This document shows positions 17,428 through 25,633 of a stretch of DNA of 64,000 nt, piece after piece. The stretch comes from Erythrobacter sp. YJ-T3-07 (GTDB lineage Bacteria; Pseudomonadota; Alphaproteobacteria; Sphingomonadales; Sphingomonadaceae), in the NCBI RefSeq assembly GCF_015999305.1, contig NZ_JAEAGP010000001.1:496001-560000 (forward strand), given 5' to 3'. Positions within the stretch are counted from its first letter, which is position 1, and the number at the start of each line of letters is the position of its first letter. The notes below the pieces were generated by a model. It searched no databases, was not told the origin of the DNA, and saw only the letters and a program-made list of their open reading frames with translations. The position numbers and the translations under genes are program-made.

Positions 17428-18294
17428 ATGGTCACTTCCGAACTTGCCAGCCAATTCGGCAGCATCGAGAATGTGGTCGCGCTCAGCGTCGACCAATATA
17501 CTTCCGGTTCGCTCATCCTGATGGTGAGCTACGGAGCCCACTTCGCGTTCATCCTGTTCTTCCTGGCGATGGCCTGGCAGCTGGCGCCGCGCTATCGGAT
17601 CGTCCCGATCCTTTCGGCCGTGGTCATGGCCTCTGCCGGTCTCAGTCTGCTGCGCGAATTCATGATCTGGGAACAGAGCTACGAGCTGGTCGGCGGGGTC
17701 TATCGCCCGCTGGCCGACAATACGAGCTTCACCAACGCATTCCGGTATGGGAACTGGACGATCACGGTCCCCATCCTGCTCACCCAGCTCGCCATCGCGT
17801 TCGGTCTGCCGCGGCCCGAACTGCACAAGCGCGCCGTTCGCATGATCATCCCGGCGCTGCTGATGATCTGGACCGGGCTCTACGGCCAGTTCGGCGAAAC
17901 CGGCGACTTCCTCCGCCTGAACATCTGGGGCGTGATTTCGACGGTTTTCTTCGTCTGGCTGATCATCGAAGTGCGCGGCGTGATCGGTCGCGGGATCGCA
18001 ACCAGCCCGCCCGAGCTGAAGGGCTGGCCGAAGAACATCTGGTGGTACTTCCTGGCGACCTGGGGACTGTACCCCATCGCCTATGCGCTGCCCCAGCTTG
18101 GCTTCGACGGCGATATCGTGGTCGTCCGCCAGCTGCTGTTCTCGATCGCGGACATCAGTTCGAAGCTGCTCTACGGCCTGATCCTGAGCCGTTACGTCCT
18201 GCGGAGGAGCGCGCTGGAAGGCTACGTGCCCGCTGCAGAGGCTCTGGAAACCTCGCCGCTGGGGGCCGTGGTCGCTTCCGAGCGGGGGGACTGA
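17428..18294 (+). CDS. Microbial rhodopsin with NTQ motif, probable inward chloride pump
   Basis: A 288-residue seven-helix retinal protein. The retinal lysine is Lys246 in ADISSK, four residues after Asp242 (the BR Asp212 equivalent). Helix C reads FRYGNWTITVPILLTQ: Arg106 equals BR Arg82, and the three ion-transport positions (BR 85, 89, 96) are Asn109, Thr113 and Gln120. NTQ at this exact +4/+11 spacing is the signature of light-driven inward chloride pumps such as those of Nonlabens and Fulvimarina. Loss of the acidic proton acceptor and donor argues against a proton pump. Leu117, the spectral-tuning site, predicts green absorption. A Blh gene follows after 5 bases and would supply retinal. 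Hand counts on three lines give about 59% GC, a little below the surroundings. Fold is certain; ion specificity is inferred. Confidence 0.95.
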   Translation: MVTSELASQFGSIENVVALSVDQYTSGSLILMVSYGAHFAFILFFLAMAWQLAPRYRIVPILSAVVMASAGLSLLREFMIWEQSYELVGGVYRPLADNTSFTNAFRYGNWTITVPILLTQLAIAFGLPRPELHKRAVRMIIPALLMIWTGLYGQFGETGDFLRLNIWGVISTVFFVWLIIEVRGVIGRGIATSPPELKGWPKNIWWYFLATWGLYPIAYALPQLGFDGDIVVVRQLLFSIADISSKLLYGLILSRYVLRRSALEGYVPAAEALETSPLGAVVASERGD

Positions 18295-18299
18295 CCGGC

Positions 18300-19112
18300 T
18301 TGGCGCAGACAGCCGCCATTCCAACCAGAGGGCTCCGGCATGATGCCGGGGCCCTCGTCACCGTTCTGGCGGTCGCCGCAGCGGTGGTGGGCGAGCTTGC
18401 CGGTGGCACCGCGTCGACACTCGTCTCGCTCGGCATCTTCGCAGCGGGCGTCCTGCACGGGGCGGCCGAGGAGGACGAAGGCGGCATCTATCGCTACTCG
18501 GCTGCGCATGCCGCAGGTTATGTCGCCTTCGCCGCAGCCATTGCGGCGCTCTATCTTGCCGCACCCGTCGCTGGCCTCGTGGCGTTCCTGATTCTTTCTG
18601 CGTGGCACTTCGCCGATGGCCGCTGCGATTTCTGCCCCGCGTCGCGTTGCGCGATCGCAGGCGTGGCCATCGGGGGCAGCGCGCTGTTCATGCCGACGCA
18701 GACCGCGGCGGTGTTCGCTGCGATAACCGGGCAGCCGGTACCCGATTTCCTCGTCCAGATACTCGCCTTCGCTGGAATGGCGGGAATGGCCTGCGCCGCC
18801 TATGCGATCGTCCGTAGGCAAAGCGGCGCGGGCTATGCAATCATCGCGACGCTGGCCGCGATGCTGGTCGATCCGATGATGGCGGTCGCCCTGATTTTCT
18901 TCGTTGCGCACGCCGCGCCGGTGCAGCGCAGACAGATTGCAAGGCATGGGCTGAAGCAGGTTCTGAGTGCAAGCCTTGCGACTGGCCTGATCGCCTTGTT
19001 CGGCACGGCCGTGCTTGGCGCCCTCGCGTGGTCGGGGACGATCGCGATTCCGGTTGCCGTCGCAATCGCCTTCGGCATGGCCACTCCGCACATGCTGGCA
19101 GACGGTCTGTAG
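18300..19112 (+). CDS. blh: Brp/Blh-family beta-carotene 15,15'-dioxygenase
   Basis: A protein of about 270 residues with roughly eight membrane segments. Family motifs with conserved histidines are visible: GVLHGAAEED, LSAWHFADGRCDF, FFVAHAAPVQRRQI and FGMATPHMLADG. Blh cleaves beta-carotene into two retinal molecules at the membrane and is the standard partner of bacterial rhodopsins. No ATG is available in frame near the start, so TTG 18300 is chosen, 5 bases after the rhodopsin stop and preceded by the purine run GCGGGGGGA. The pair must be one transcript. Beta-carotene synthesis genes are not in this window. Confidence 0.92.
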   Translation: MAQTAAIPTRGLRHDAGALVTVLAVAAAVVGELAGGTASTLVSLGIFAAGVLHGAAEEDEGGIYRYSAAHAAGYVAFAAAIAALYLAAPVAGLVAFLILSAWHFADGRCDFCPASRCAIAGVAIGGSALFMPTQTAAVFAAITGQPVPDFLVQILAFAGMAGMACAAYAIVRRQSGAGYAIIATLAAMLVDPMMAVALIFFVAHAAPVQRRQIARHGLKQVLSASLATGLIALFGTAVLGALAWSGTIAIPVAVAIAFGMATPHMLADGL

Positions 19113-19298
19113 ACGGGAATCGTGCCGCCACATGGCACAATGGCCTTGGCGTCGGCCCGGCGCGCGTAGCCGCTGTCCTACACGCCCCCGTAGCGCTAGG
19201 CTCCACGCCGCTCTTCCACACCATCGACCCCTGCCGAAACCGCGCCTCGCAAGGGGCGAGGGTTTCTCCCTCAGGACACTGTGTCAGGTGTGTCAGAG

Positions 19299-21665
19299 CT
19301 AGAGCGGGTTGCCGTCCTTGTCGCGGTACACGTCGCGGCGGCCGACGTGGTTGGCGGGGCCGACCAGGCCTTCGCTCTCCATCCGCTCGATCCACTTGGC
19401 GGCGGTGTTGTAGCCAACGCCCATCTGGCGCTGGAGCCAGCTGCCGCTCGCCTTCTGGTTCTCGAACACGACCTGGCACGCCTGCCGGTACTTGCGCTCT
19501 TCGGGATTGTCGCTCGCGGTCAGTTCGTCCTCGAAGGCGAAGCCGCCGCCGCCGTCCATCGGTTCTTCGGTGACCGCGTCGACATAGGCGGGCGATCCCT
19601 GCTGGCGCCAGTGCTCGGCCACGGCCTCCACTTCCTCGTCGCTCACGAAGGGGCCGTGGACGCGGGTCAGGTTGCCGATATTGGGCTTGAACAGCATGTC
19701 GCCCTTGCCCAGCAGCGTTTCCGCGCCCTGTTCGCCCAGGATCGTGCGGCTGTCGATCCGGCTGGTGACCTTGAAGCTGATCCGGGTGGGCAGGTTGGCC
19801 TTGATGACGCCGGTGATGACATCGACCGACGGGCGCTGCGTCGCCATGATCAGGTGGATGCCCGCCGCGCGGCTCTTCTGGGTAAGGCGGCGGATCAGGA
19901 TCTCGATGTCCTTGCCCACGACCGCCATCAGGTCGGCGAGCTCGTCCACGATCACCACAATCAGCGGCAGCTCTTCGTAATCGAGCTCCTTCTCCTCGAC
20001 GATCTCCTCGCCGGTTTCGGGATCGTAGCCGGTCTGGATGCGGCGGCCGAGCGGTTCCCCCTTGGCCTTGGCCGCGCGGACGCGTTCGTTGAAGCCGGTG
20101 AGGTTGCGCGCGCCGACCTCGCTCATCTTGCGATAGCGCTGCTCCATCTCCTCGATCGTCCACTTCAAGGCGCGGATGGTCTTTTCCGGCTCGGTGACGA
20201 CGGGGGAGAGCAGATGCGGGATATCCTCATAGCTCTTGAGCTCCAGCACCTTGGGATCGACCATGATCAGGCGGCATTCGGCGGGCGTGAAGCGATAGAG
20301 CAGCGAGAGGATGATCGTGTTGAGACCGACCGATTTACCGCTGCCCGTGGTCCCCGCGACGAGCAGGTGGGGCATCGCGGCAAGGTCTGCGATCACGGGT
20401 TCGCCCGCAATGTCCTTGCCCAGGATGATCGGCAGATCGCCCGGCGCATCGACGAAGTCGGCGCAGGCGGCGAGTTCCTTGAAGCCGACCATCTGGCGTT
20501 CGGCATTGGGAAGTTCGATGCCCATCACGGTCTTGCCCGGGATCGTGCTGACGCGTGCCGAAATCGCGCTCATATTGCGGGCGATGTCTTCCGACAGGCC
20601 AATCACGCGGGCCGCCTTGGTGCCGGGCGCAGGCTCGAGCTCGTACATCGTCACGACCGGGCCGGTGCGCACGGCGGTGACTTCGCCCTTCACGTTGAAA
20701 TCGTCGAGCACCGATTCGAGCAGGCGGGCATTGCGTTCGAGCGCCTGCCGGTCGAGCGGGACGATATTGGCATCGCCGCGGTCGGACAGCAGCTCGAGGC
20801 TGGGCAGGTCGAACGCGGCGAACATGTCCTTCTGGCGCGTGATCGCGTGGCTATCCGCCTTGCGCGGGGCGACCTTGGGGTCGACGATCCTGGGCGCGCG
20901 GCGGGCTGCCGCAGGCTCGGCAGCAGGCTCTTCCATCGCGGGTTCGTCGACCGGGGCACGCTTGGCCGTGCGTCGCTCCGGCTTGGGCCTGGCAAGGGTG
21001 GGCTCGGCCCGCTCGCGCTGCATCCGGCGCGGCAGGCTGGGCAGGGTCAGCAGCCCGCGCCAGTCGATCGCGAACACCCGCGCGACCAGCGTCGTCCCGA
21101 CCGCCAGCAACACCAGCGCGACCGCCAGGATCAGCCAGCCTGCCGCCGGGCCGACCAGCCGCGTCGCGATCCCCTCGGTCAGGGTCGCGCCGAGCAGCCC
21201 GGTCAGTCCGCCGGCACCCGCAGGCAGCGCGATCGCCGCATCGGCGAAGGTCAGCGCGGCCACCGTGGAGAGCAGCGTCATCGCCAGCAGCAGCGCCGCC
21301 GCCGGGCGCCACCAGCGCGTATGCCGCTCCACCGTCTCGTCGTCGTTCGCCGCACGCCACAGCCCGCGCGCGCCGATATAGAGCAGCGGCAGGGCGAGCA
21401 CGCTGATCCAGCCGAACAGGAACAGCGCACGCTCCGCCGCCCATGCTCCGGGAGTGCCCATCCAGTTGCCGATCGGCCCGTCGGGCGCGGCGGCGGTGGA
21501 GGGGCTGGGGTCGGTCTGGGTGTAGCTGATCAGCGACAGTGCGAGGAACAGCATCGCGCCCAGCAGGATCACCGCGCCGGTCATCTGCAGCGCGCGCTTG
21601 ACCGAGTGGCGCAGCGCGTCGCGCCAGTCGACCTGTTCGGTCGTAACGAGTGCCTTGCTGGCCAT
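19299..21665 (-). CDS. ftsK: DNA translocase FtsK
   Basis: A 788-residue septal DNA pump that moves chromosome termini at division. N-terminal hydrophobic segments (within about 1-190) anchor it in the membrane; a Pro/Ala/Arg-rich linker follows; the RecA-like motor has Walker A GTTGSGKSVGLN and Walker B LPLIVVIVDELADLM. The C-terminal gamma winged helix, which reads KOPS DNA signals, is present (SWLQRQMGVGYNTAAKWIER). The linker is short, as is usual in Alphaproteobacteria. ATG 21665 follows a GGGAGA ribosome site; an upstream ATG at 21713 is less likely. Confidence 0.96.
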   Translation of the reverse strand: MASKALVTTEQVDWRDALRHSVKRALQMTGAVILLGAMLFLALSLISYTQTDPSPSTAAAPDGPIGNWMGTPGAWAAERALFLFGWISVLALPLLYIGARGLWRAANDDETVERHTRWWRPAAALLLAMTLLSTVAALTFADAAIALPAGAGGLTGLLGATLTEGIATRLVGPAAGWLILAVALVLLAVGTTLVARVFAIDWRGLLTLPSLPRRMQRERAEPTLARPKPERRTAKRAPVDEPAMEEPAAEPAAARRAPRIVDPKVAPRKADSHAITRQKDMFAAFDLPSLELLSDRGDANIVPLDRQALERNARLLESVLDDFNVKGEVTAVRTGPVVTMYELEPAPGTKAARVIGLSEDIARNMSAISARVSTIPGKTVMGIELPNAERQMVGFKELAACADFVDAPGDLPIILGKDIAGEPVIADLAAMPHLLVAGTTGSGKSVGLNTIILSLLYRFTPAECRLIMVDPKVLELKSYEDIPHLLSPVVTEPEKTIRALKWTIEEMEQRYRKMSEVGARNLTGFNERVRAAKAKGEPLGRRIQTGYDPETGEEIVEEKELDYEELPLIVVIVDELADLMAVVGKDIEILIRRLTQKSRAAGIHLIMATQRPSVDVITGVIKANLPTRISFKVTSRIDSRTILGEQGAETLLGKGDMLFKPNIGNLTRVHGPFVSDEEVEAVAEHWRQQGSPAYVDAVTEEPMDGGGGFAFEDELTASDNPEERKYRQACQVVFENQKASGSWLQRQMGVGYNTAAKWIERMESEGLVGPANHVGRRDVYRDKDGNPL

Positions 21666-21760
21666 TGCGAAGTCTCCCGAGGGAAGGGCGGGGGGAATAC
21701 GGGAACGCATCATGAATCCTCGGCTGGTGCCGGGTCAAGGCTTTTGGGGTGCGGAGAGCC

Positions 21761-22303
21761 TCAGGAAAGCCCGTCGATCGCCGCCCAGCGCGCGACGCCA
21801 AGGTCGCGCGCGCGCTCTGCCGTCATCCCGCCCAGCGCGATAACCGGGAGGCGGGTGCGCCGCGCGAGATCGTGGAAGCCCTCAGGGCCAAGCACGGGGG
21901 CGCCGGGATGGCTGCGGGTGGCAAACACGGGGGAGATCATCACCGCGTGCGCATCTGCGGCCCCGGCGGCGACAAGTTCGGCGGCATCATGCGCGGTGGT
22001 GATGCGCAGCATGTCCGCAGCATCGCCGAGCCTGCCGGGCGGGCCATAGACACCGTCCGCACCCCACGCACGCGCCTCCGACGCGCGGTTCGACAGGATC
22101 AGGCGCACGCTTTTGCTGCGGCAGATGCTGCGCAGCATTTCGAACCTCTCCCGCCGCGCCACGCTGCCCAGATGATAGTGCCGGAAGACGAGCGCGGAGC
22201 TTTCCGGCAGGCGCGCCAGGGCATCCTCCAGCACTGCGTCGTTGCGGGCGTCGGACATCAGCCAGAGACGTGGCAGTTCTTCGGGTCGGGGCTGGATCGG
22301 CAT
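21761..22303 (-). CDS. Thiamine-phosphate synthase-like (ThiE/TenI) protein
   Basis: A 180-residue TIM-barrel protein of the ThiE/TenI group. Recognisable features are LILSNRASEARAWGADGVY (the phosphate-site region before G.DG.HL in ThiE) and the C-terminal ISPVFATRSHPGAPVLGPEG with PVIALGGMTAER, matching the SP.F.T.SKP...LG and P..AIGGI.. motifs of ThiE. The diphosphate-binding residues are only partly kept and it is shorter than canonical ThiE (about 210), so catalysis is uncertain. It is divergent from the YggS gene with 25 bases between starts. Confidence 0.75.
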   Translation of the reverse strand: MPIQPRPEELPRLWLMSDARNDAVLEDALARLPESSALVFRHYHLGSVARRERFEMLRSICRSKSVRLILSNRASEARAWGADGVYGPPGRLGDAADMLRITTAHDAAELVAAGAADAHAVMISPVFATRSHPGAPVLGPEGFHDLARRTRLPVIALGGMTAERARDLGVARWAAIDGLS

Positions 22304-22328
22304 CGTCCAGCCGCTATAGCGGCGCGCG

Positions 22329-23000
22329 ATGGATAGCGCAGCAGCCCTTACACAAGTCGAAGAGCGGATCGCCCGCGCCTGCACGATCGCCAAGCGCGAG
22401 CGGGCCGAGGTCAACCTGATCGCGGTCAGCAAGACCCACCCGGTCGATCGGATCGAACCGGTGCTGGAAGCAGGCCAGCGCCTGTTCGGCGAAAACCGCG
22501 TGCAGGAGGCGCAGGACAAGTGGCCCACCCTGCGCGAGCGCTTCCCCGACGTGGAACTTCACCTGATCGGCCAGCTGCAATCGAACAAGGCGGAGGACGC
22601 CGCCACACTGTTCGACGTGATCCACTCGCTCGACCGGCCCAGCCTGCTCAAGGCGCTGGCCAAGGCGTATGACAAGCTGGGCAGGCGCGTGCCGTGCTTC
22701 ATCCAGGTCGATGTCGGCGAGGAAGACCAGAAAGGCGGCTGCGCGATTGCCGACCTGCCCGATCTGATTGAGCAGGCGCGAGAGGCGGAGATCCCGCTAC
22801 TCGGCCTGATGTGCATCCCCCCCGCCGACAAGGAACCCGCGCCCTTCTTCGCGCTGCTGGGCGAACTGGCGCGCCGGCACGAGCCCGAGCCGGGTGCTTG
22901 GGGCCTGAGCATGGGGATGAGCTCAGACTACGAGACGGCGATCATGCTCGGCGCGACCCACATCCGCGTCGGCTCCGCACTGTTTGGTGAGCGGGGCTGA
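22329..23000 (+). CDS. YggS-family PLP-binding protein
   Basis: A 223-residue type III-fold PLP protein that buffers cytosolic pyridoxal phosphate. The Schiff-base lysine lies in LIAVSKTHPVDR near residue 36. Other family motifs are FGENRVQEAQDKW, LHLIGQLQSNKAED, VDVGEEDQKGGC and SMGMSSDYETAIMLGATHIRVG, which forms the phosphate site. Length and motifs are normal. The family has no assigned enzyme activity; loss disturbs vitamin B6 and amino-acid pools in other bacteria. Confidence 0.95.
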   Translation: MDSAAALTQVEERIARACTIAKRERAEVNLIAVSKTHPVDRIEPVLEAGQRLFGENRVQEAQDKWPTLRERFPDVELHLIGQLQSNKAEDAATLFDVIHSLDRPSLLKALAKAYDKLGRRVPCFIQVDVGEEDQKGGCAIADLPDLIEQAREAEIPLLGLMCIPPADKEPAPFFALLGELARRHEPEPGAWGLSMGMSSDYETAIMLGATHIRVGSALFGERG

Positions 23001-23247
23001 CGGGGGGCGCAGCTTCTGCGCCGATTGCTGTGAATCCGCTCTTGAGGCCGAGCTGCTTGGAAAGCAGGCGACCGTTCACTTGGCTACTGGGGTCGAAAGG
23101 ACAGGATCATGGCCATTCCGCGAGACTTTCCGGTTCCCAACTCCGGACGCTCGTTGGTGCAGTCTTAAGTCGGCGGCGCCGTGGTATGCTTGGATGGGCA
23201 TGCCCGATATCTAAAGGTCGTCATCGTTGCGGTAGGGAGGCCATTGC

Positions 23248-23904
23248 TCAAAGTTGATTGATGCGCCGGTCGATCGCCGCATCGATCATCTCCACCGCCG
23301 CACTTTCGGACTCGTGGCCCAAAAGCTGCAGCGACACTTCGCGACCCATCGCAAACGCCAACAGGCTCGAGATCAGGAGCAGCGCGTCGGTGCGGTCGGC
23401 AGGGGTGGCCTCCCGCCCGCCGCGCGCCAGGCCGACGAGCTGCGCCAGCCCCGCGACGCCGGGTGCCCAGAGCTGATCGTGCAGGATGGCGAAGCCCGGG
23501 CCGCGCTCTCGCAGTTCGCGGATTGCGAAATCCGCCTGCGTCTGGCCGCCGACCGGATCGAGGAACAGGCGCAGCACGCGCTTGAGCGTATCGGCGATCA
23601 GCGCGCGTGCGGCGTCCGGGTCACCGGGCGCGGAGGCCAGCCGCGCGAGCGGCGCGGTCAGCTCGCTGGTCGCCTCCTGAAAACGCCGAACGATCTCGTG
23701 CGCGCAGGCGACATACAGCCCCTCCTTCCCGCCGAAATGATAGGCGATCGAAGGCAGCGTGACGCCTGCCGCGTCGGCGATCCGCCGCGTGGTTGCCGCA
23801 GCGAAGCCGTGCGCGCCGAATTCGGTGAGCGCGGCTGCCAGGATCGCCGCCTGAGTTGCGTCGCTCTTGGGATAGCTCCCGCTGCGCTTCGCGCCCTCAG
23901 CCAT
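23248..23904 (-). CDS. TetR-family repressor, CerR/DUF1956-like
   Basis: A 218-residue regulator. The N-terminal HTH is classical: ILAAALTEFGAHGFAAATTR, IADAAGVTLPSIAYHFGGKEGLY. The ligand domain (about 75-218) resembles the DUF1956/CecR-type C-terminus, with HEIVRRF and a late AFAMGREVSLQLL. ATG 23904 overlaps the last 8 bases of the MpaB gene, so both are on one transcript. The 32-base palindrome in front of that operon is the obvious operator, implying autorepression. The inducer is unknown, perhaps a hydrophobic substrate of the oxygenase. Confidence 0.9.
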   Translation of the reverse strand: MAEGAKRSGSYPKSDATQAAILAAALTEFGAHGFAAATTRRIADAAGVTLPSIAYHFGGKEGLYVACAHEIVRRFQEATSELTAPLARLASAPGDPDAARALIADTLKRVLRLFLDPVGGQTQADFAIRELRERGPGFAILHDQLWAPGVAGLAQLVGLARGGREATPADRTDALLLISSLLAFAMGREVSLQLLGHESESAAVEMIDAAIDRRINQL

Positions 23905-25222
23905 GATCTTCGCGCATCTTGCCTCCATCGCTGACGAACTCGGCGTGGCCATAGCGCTTCAGCAGGCGCTGCAGCTTCGATACCAGATGCCGGTCGGCAA
24001 CGTCGCGCACGCCGGGCACGGTCGCCAGCGCGTCGTATAGCCGCAGCTGCGAGAAAATGCGCGCTGCCGCAAACACCGCGAATTTGCGGTCGCGCATCGA
24101 GTAGCGAACCCCCATCGCCTTGGCGCGCGCGGTATCGCCCTTCAGGAAGTGGCGGATGAAGAAGGCGCGGGCGAAGCTGCGTTCCAGCTCGCGGTCGATC
24201 CGTCCGATCGGGGTGTCGTCGTGCGACAGCTCCGCCTCCAGCGTACCGCGCACGAGCATGCCGCACGTCGCATCGTCGAAATCGGCGCGCAGCGTCGCCT
24301 GCCGTGCCAGCATCAGCCGCAATATCTGTTGCGGGGTTTCGCCCAGCAATTCCCTGGGCAGCCCCAGCAGGAAGCAGCGGTAGCGCGCGATTTCGATTCG
24401 CGCGCGCTCGTCGCTGGTGAAATCGCGCCCCTGCCGCAATGCGTCGCTCGCCATCAGCAGCGAGCCGATCTGGCCGGCGGGCATCTGATCGACCTGCGGG
24501 ATCGGTACGCCATAGACGCTGGCGTCCCACACCCCTTCGCGGCGCATCGCGTTCACGCGCACCATCGAATGCATCAGCCGCACCATCGCCGCCGCCTTGA
24601 ACGCGGCGCCGTGGCGTTCGAGCGCGCCGGGCATTACGGTGAGGGTGAAAAAGGTCGCGGTCTCGTGCACCCGCTTCGCCGCCAGCTTGTCGGAAAGATT
24701 GCCGGTCAGCGCCATCGGCAGCGCTGAGTAGCGGTTCATGAACGTGGCCAGAAACGCGCCGCGAATGGCGAAGGGCACCAGATGCGCGAACTGGTTCCGC
24801 TCGATCCGCGCGCCTTCGCGCACCAGATCCATGTCGATCCAGTCGGGCGTGTTCGCCATCGCCGCGATGAACGGGGCGAGTTCGGGCGGCGCGTCGGGCA
24901 CCGCGTCGATACCCTCGTCGCAGGCGAGCTGGAGCATTTCGATGAGGTGATGGAATTTGATATCCGTCATGCGCGCGGCATAGGCGTCGGCAACGCTGTC
25001 GCCGATCATCGTATAGGCGGCCATCAGGTCGACAAGCTCGGCATCGTTCAGCACGTCTGCTTTTTGCGCGTCAAAGCCGGGAATGCTTTCGCCGTCTGCG
25101 TCGATGGTGAAGCGCTCGGGCATGGCCGAGAAATCTATCTTTGCATAAATCTGCGGCACAGCATCGGCTTGCGCGCGCGCCTGACGCCACAGGTGTCCAT
25201 GATTTTCAATTAAACCAACCAT
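23897..25222 (-). CDS. MpaB/DUF2236 family oxygenase, latex-clearing-protein-like
   Basis: A 441-residue member of the DUF2236 family, which includes the haem-b rubber oxygenase Lcp and fungal MpaB. Arg184, Thr188 and His218 (KRVHETATF ... RLMHSMVR) keep the exact spacing of Arg164, Thr168 and His198 of Lcp from Streptomyces K30, where His is the haem ligand. The neighbouring Lcp Lys167 is Glu187 here. No signal peptide is visible, unlike secreted Lcp, so the substrate is probably an intracellular polyene or isoprenoid rather than rubber (inference). It is first in an operon with a TetR repressor and begins 16 bases from its operator. Confidence 0.85.
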   Translation of the reverse strand: MVGLIENHGHLWRQARAQADAVPQIYAKIDFSAMPERFTIDADGESIPGFDAQKADVLNDAELVDLMAAYTMIGDSVADAYAARMTDIKFHHLIEMLQLACDEGIDAVPDAPPELAPFIAAMANTPDWIDMDLVREGARIERNQFAHLVPFAIRGAFLATFMNRYSALPMALTGNLSDKLAAKRVHETATFFTLTVMPGALERHGAAFKAAAMVRLMHSMVRVNAMRREGVWDASVYGVPIPQVDQMPAGQIGSLLMASDALRQGRDFTSDERARIEIARYRCFLLGLPRELLGETPQQILRLMLARQATLRADFDDATCGMLVRGTLEAELSHDDTPIGRIDRELERSFARAFFIRHFLKGDTARAKAMGVRYSMRDRKFAVFAAARIFSQLRLYDALATVPGVRDVADRHLVSKLQRLLKRYGHAEFVSDGGKMREDHG

Positions 25223-25237
25223 ATCCGTAATCCTTAC

Positions 25238-25269
25238 CTATCAAACGATAGATATCTATCGACTGATAG
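25238..25269. promoter_or_regulatory. Palindromic TetR-type operator of the mpaB-tetR operon
   Basis: The sequence reads CTATC-AAA-CGATAGAT, then ATCTATCG-ACT-GATAG: two nested inverted repeats around a central AT-AT, symmetric over 32 bases except for the AAA/ACT spacers. It lies 16 bases before the MpaB start and would overlap its promoter. Size and position fit binding of two TetR dimers. Confidence 0.75.
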
Positions 25270-25633
25270 GTTTCAAGGATGGGATGCGGATTTACGAGCG
25301 GCGGCAGGTCCGAGGCGTCCCCTCAAATCCGCTCAACGACCGGCGTGAGGTCACGTAGCTGCCATCAACGCGATCCCAGAAGAACGGCAGCCATCTAATC
25401 GCGGAGACAAGGTCTCGGAATTGCCGAAATCGGGGCGCTAGCCCGCCATTCGCCTTCACACGCCGGTAGCTCCTCGACGTCTTCCTACTCGGGTATCCGA
25501 TGCTAGCGTCGCTGGCCCGCTTCTCGCGTCGTGATTTGCGGCAATTTCTGCGCGCCTCCGGGACTGGGCTTTCGTTGGAAAGACTTGCGGATCGGAGGAG
25601 CTTCCGGCCCTCCCGATCCGCTATCCGGTCGCC
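25270..25633. other. Intergenic region without a convincing gene
   Basis: These 364 bases between the mpaB operator and the 3' end of the porin gene hold no open frame with family features. They include one copy of a dispersed repeat (25485-25545), described separately. Nothing else is evident. Confidence 0.6.
25485..25545 (+). repeat. Dispersed ~60-bp repeat, copy 1
   Basis: TTCCTACTCG, nine variable bases, then an uninterrupted 21-base identical block containing GCTAGCGTCGCTGGCCCGC, then a weaker matching tail ending near TTTGCG. It aligns without gaps to 29053-29112 in the same orientation, 3.56 kb away. Both copies lie downstream of the 3' end of a minus-strand gene. No coding or terminator role is obvious. 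Confidence 0.7.

Noticed and set aside
17343..18299. Open frame running through the rhodopsin gene into blh
   Set aside because: It is the other frame of the rhodopsin gene; only its end from 18300 has family motifs, so blh starts there.
19281..22049. Very long open frame antisense to ftsK
   Set aside because: High-GC codon bias opens the opposite strand of real genes. The ftsK frame has all motifs and the antisense protein has none; similar antisense frames opposite the aminopeptidase, glnD and oligopeptidase genes were rejected for the same reason.
22984..23214. Short open frame after the YggS gene
   Set aside because: Starts within the end of YggS, has no domain, and codon use is poor; the surrounding 247 bases look non-coding.
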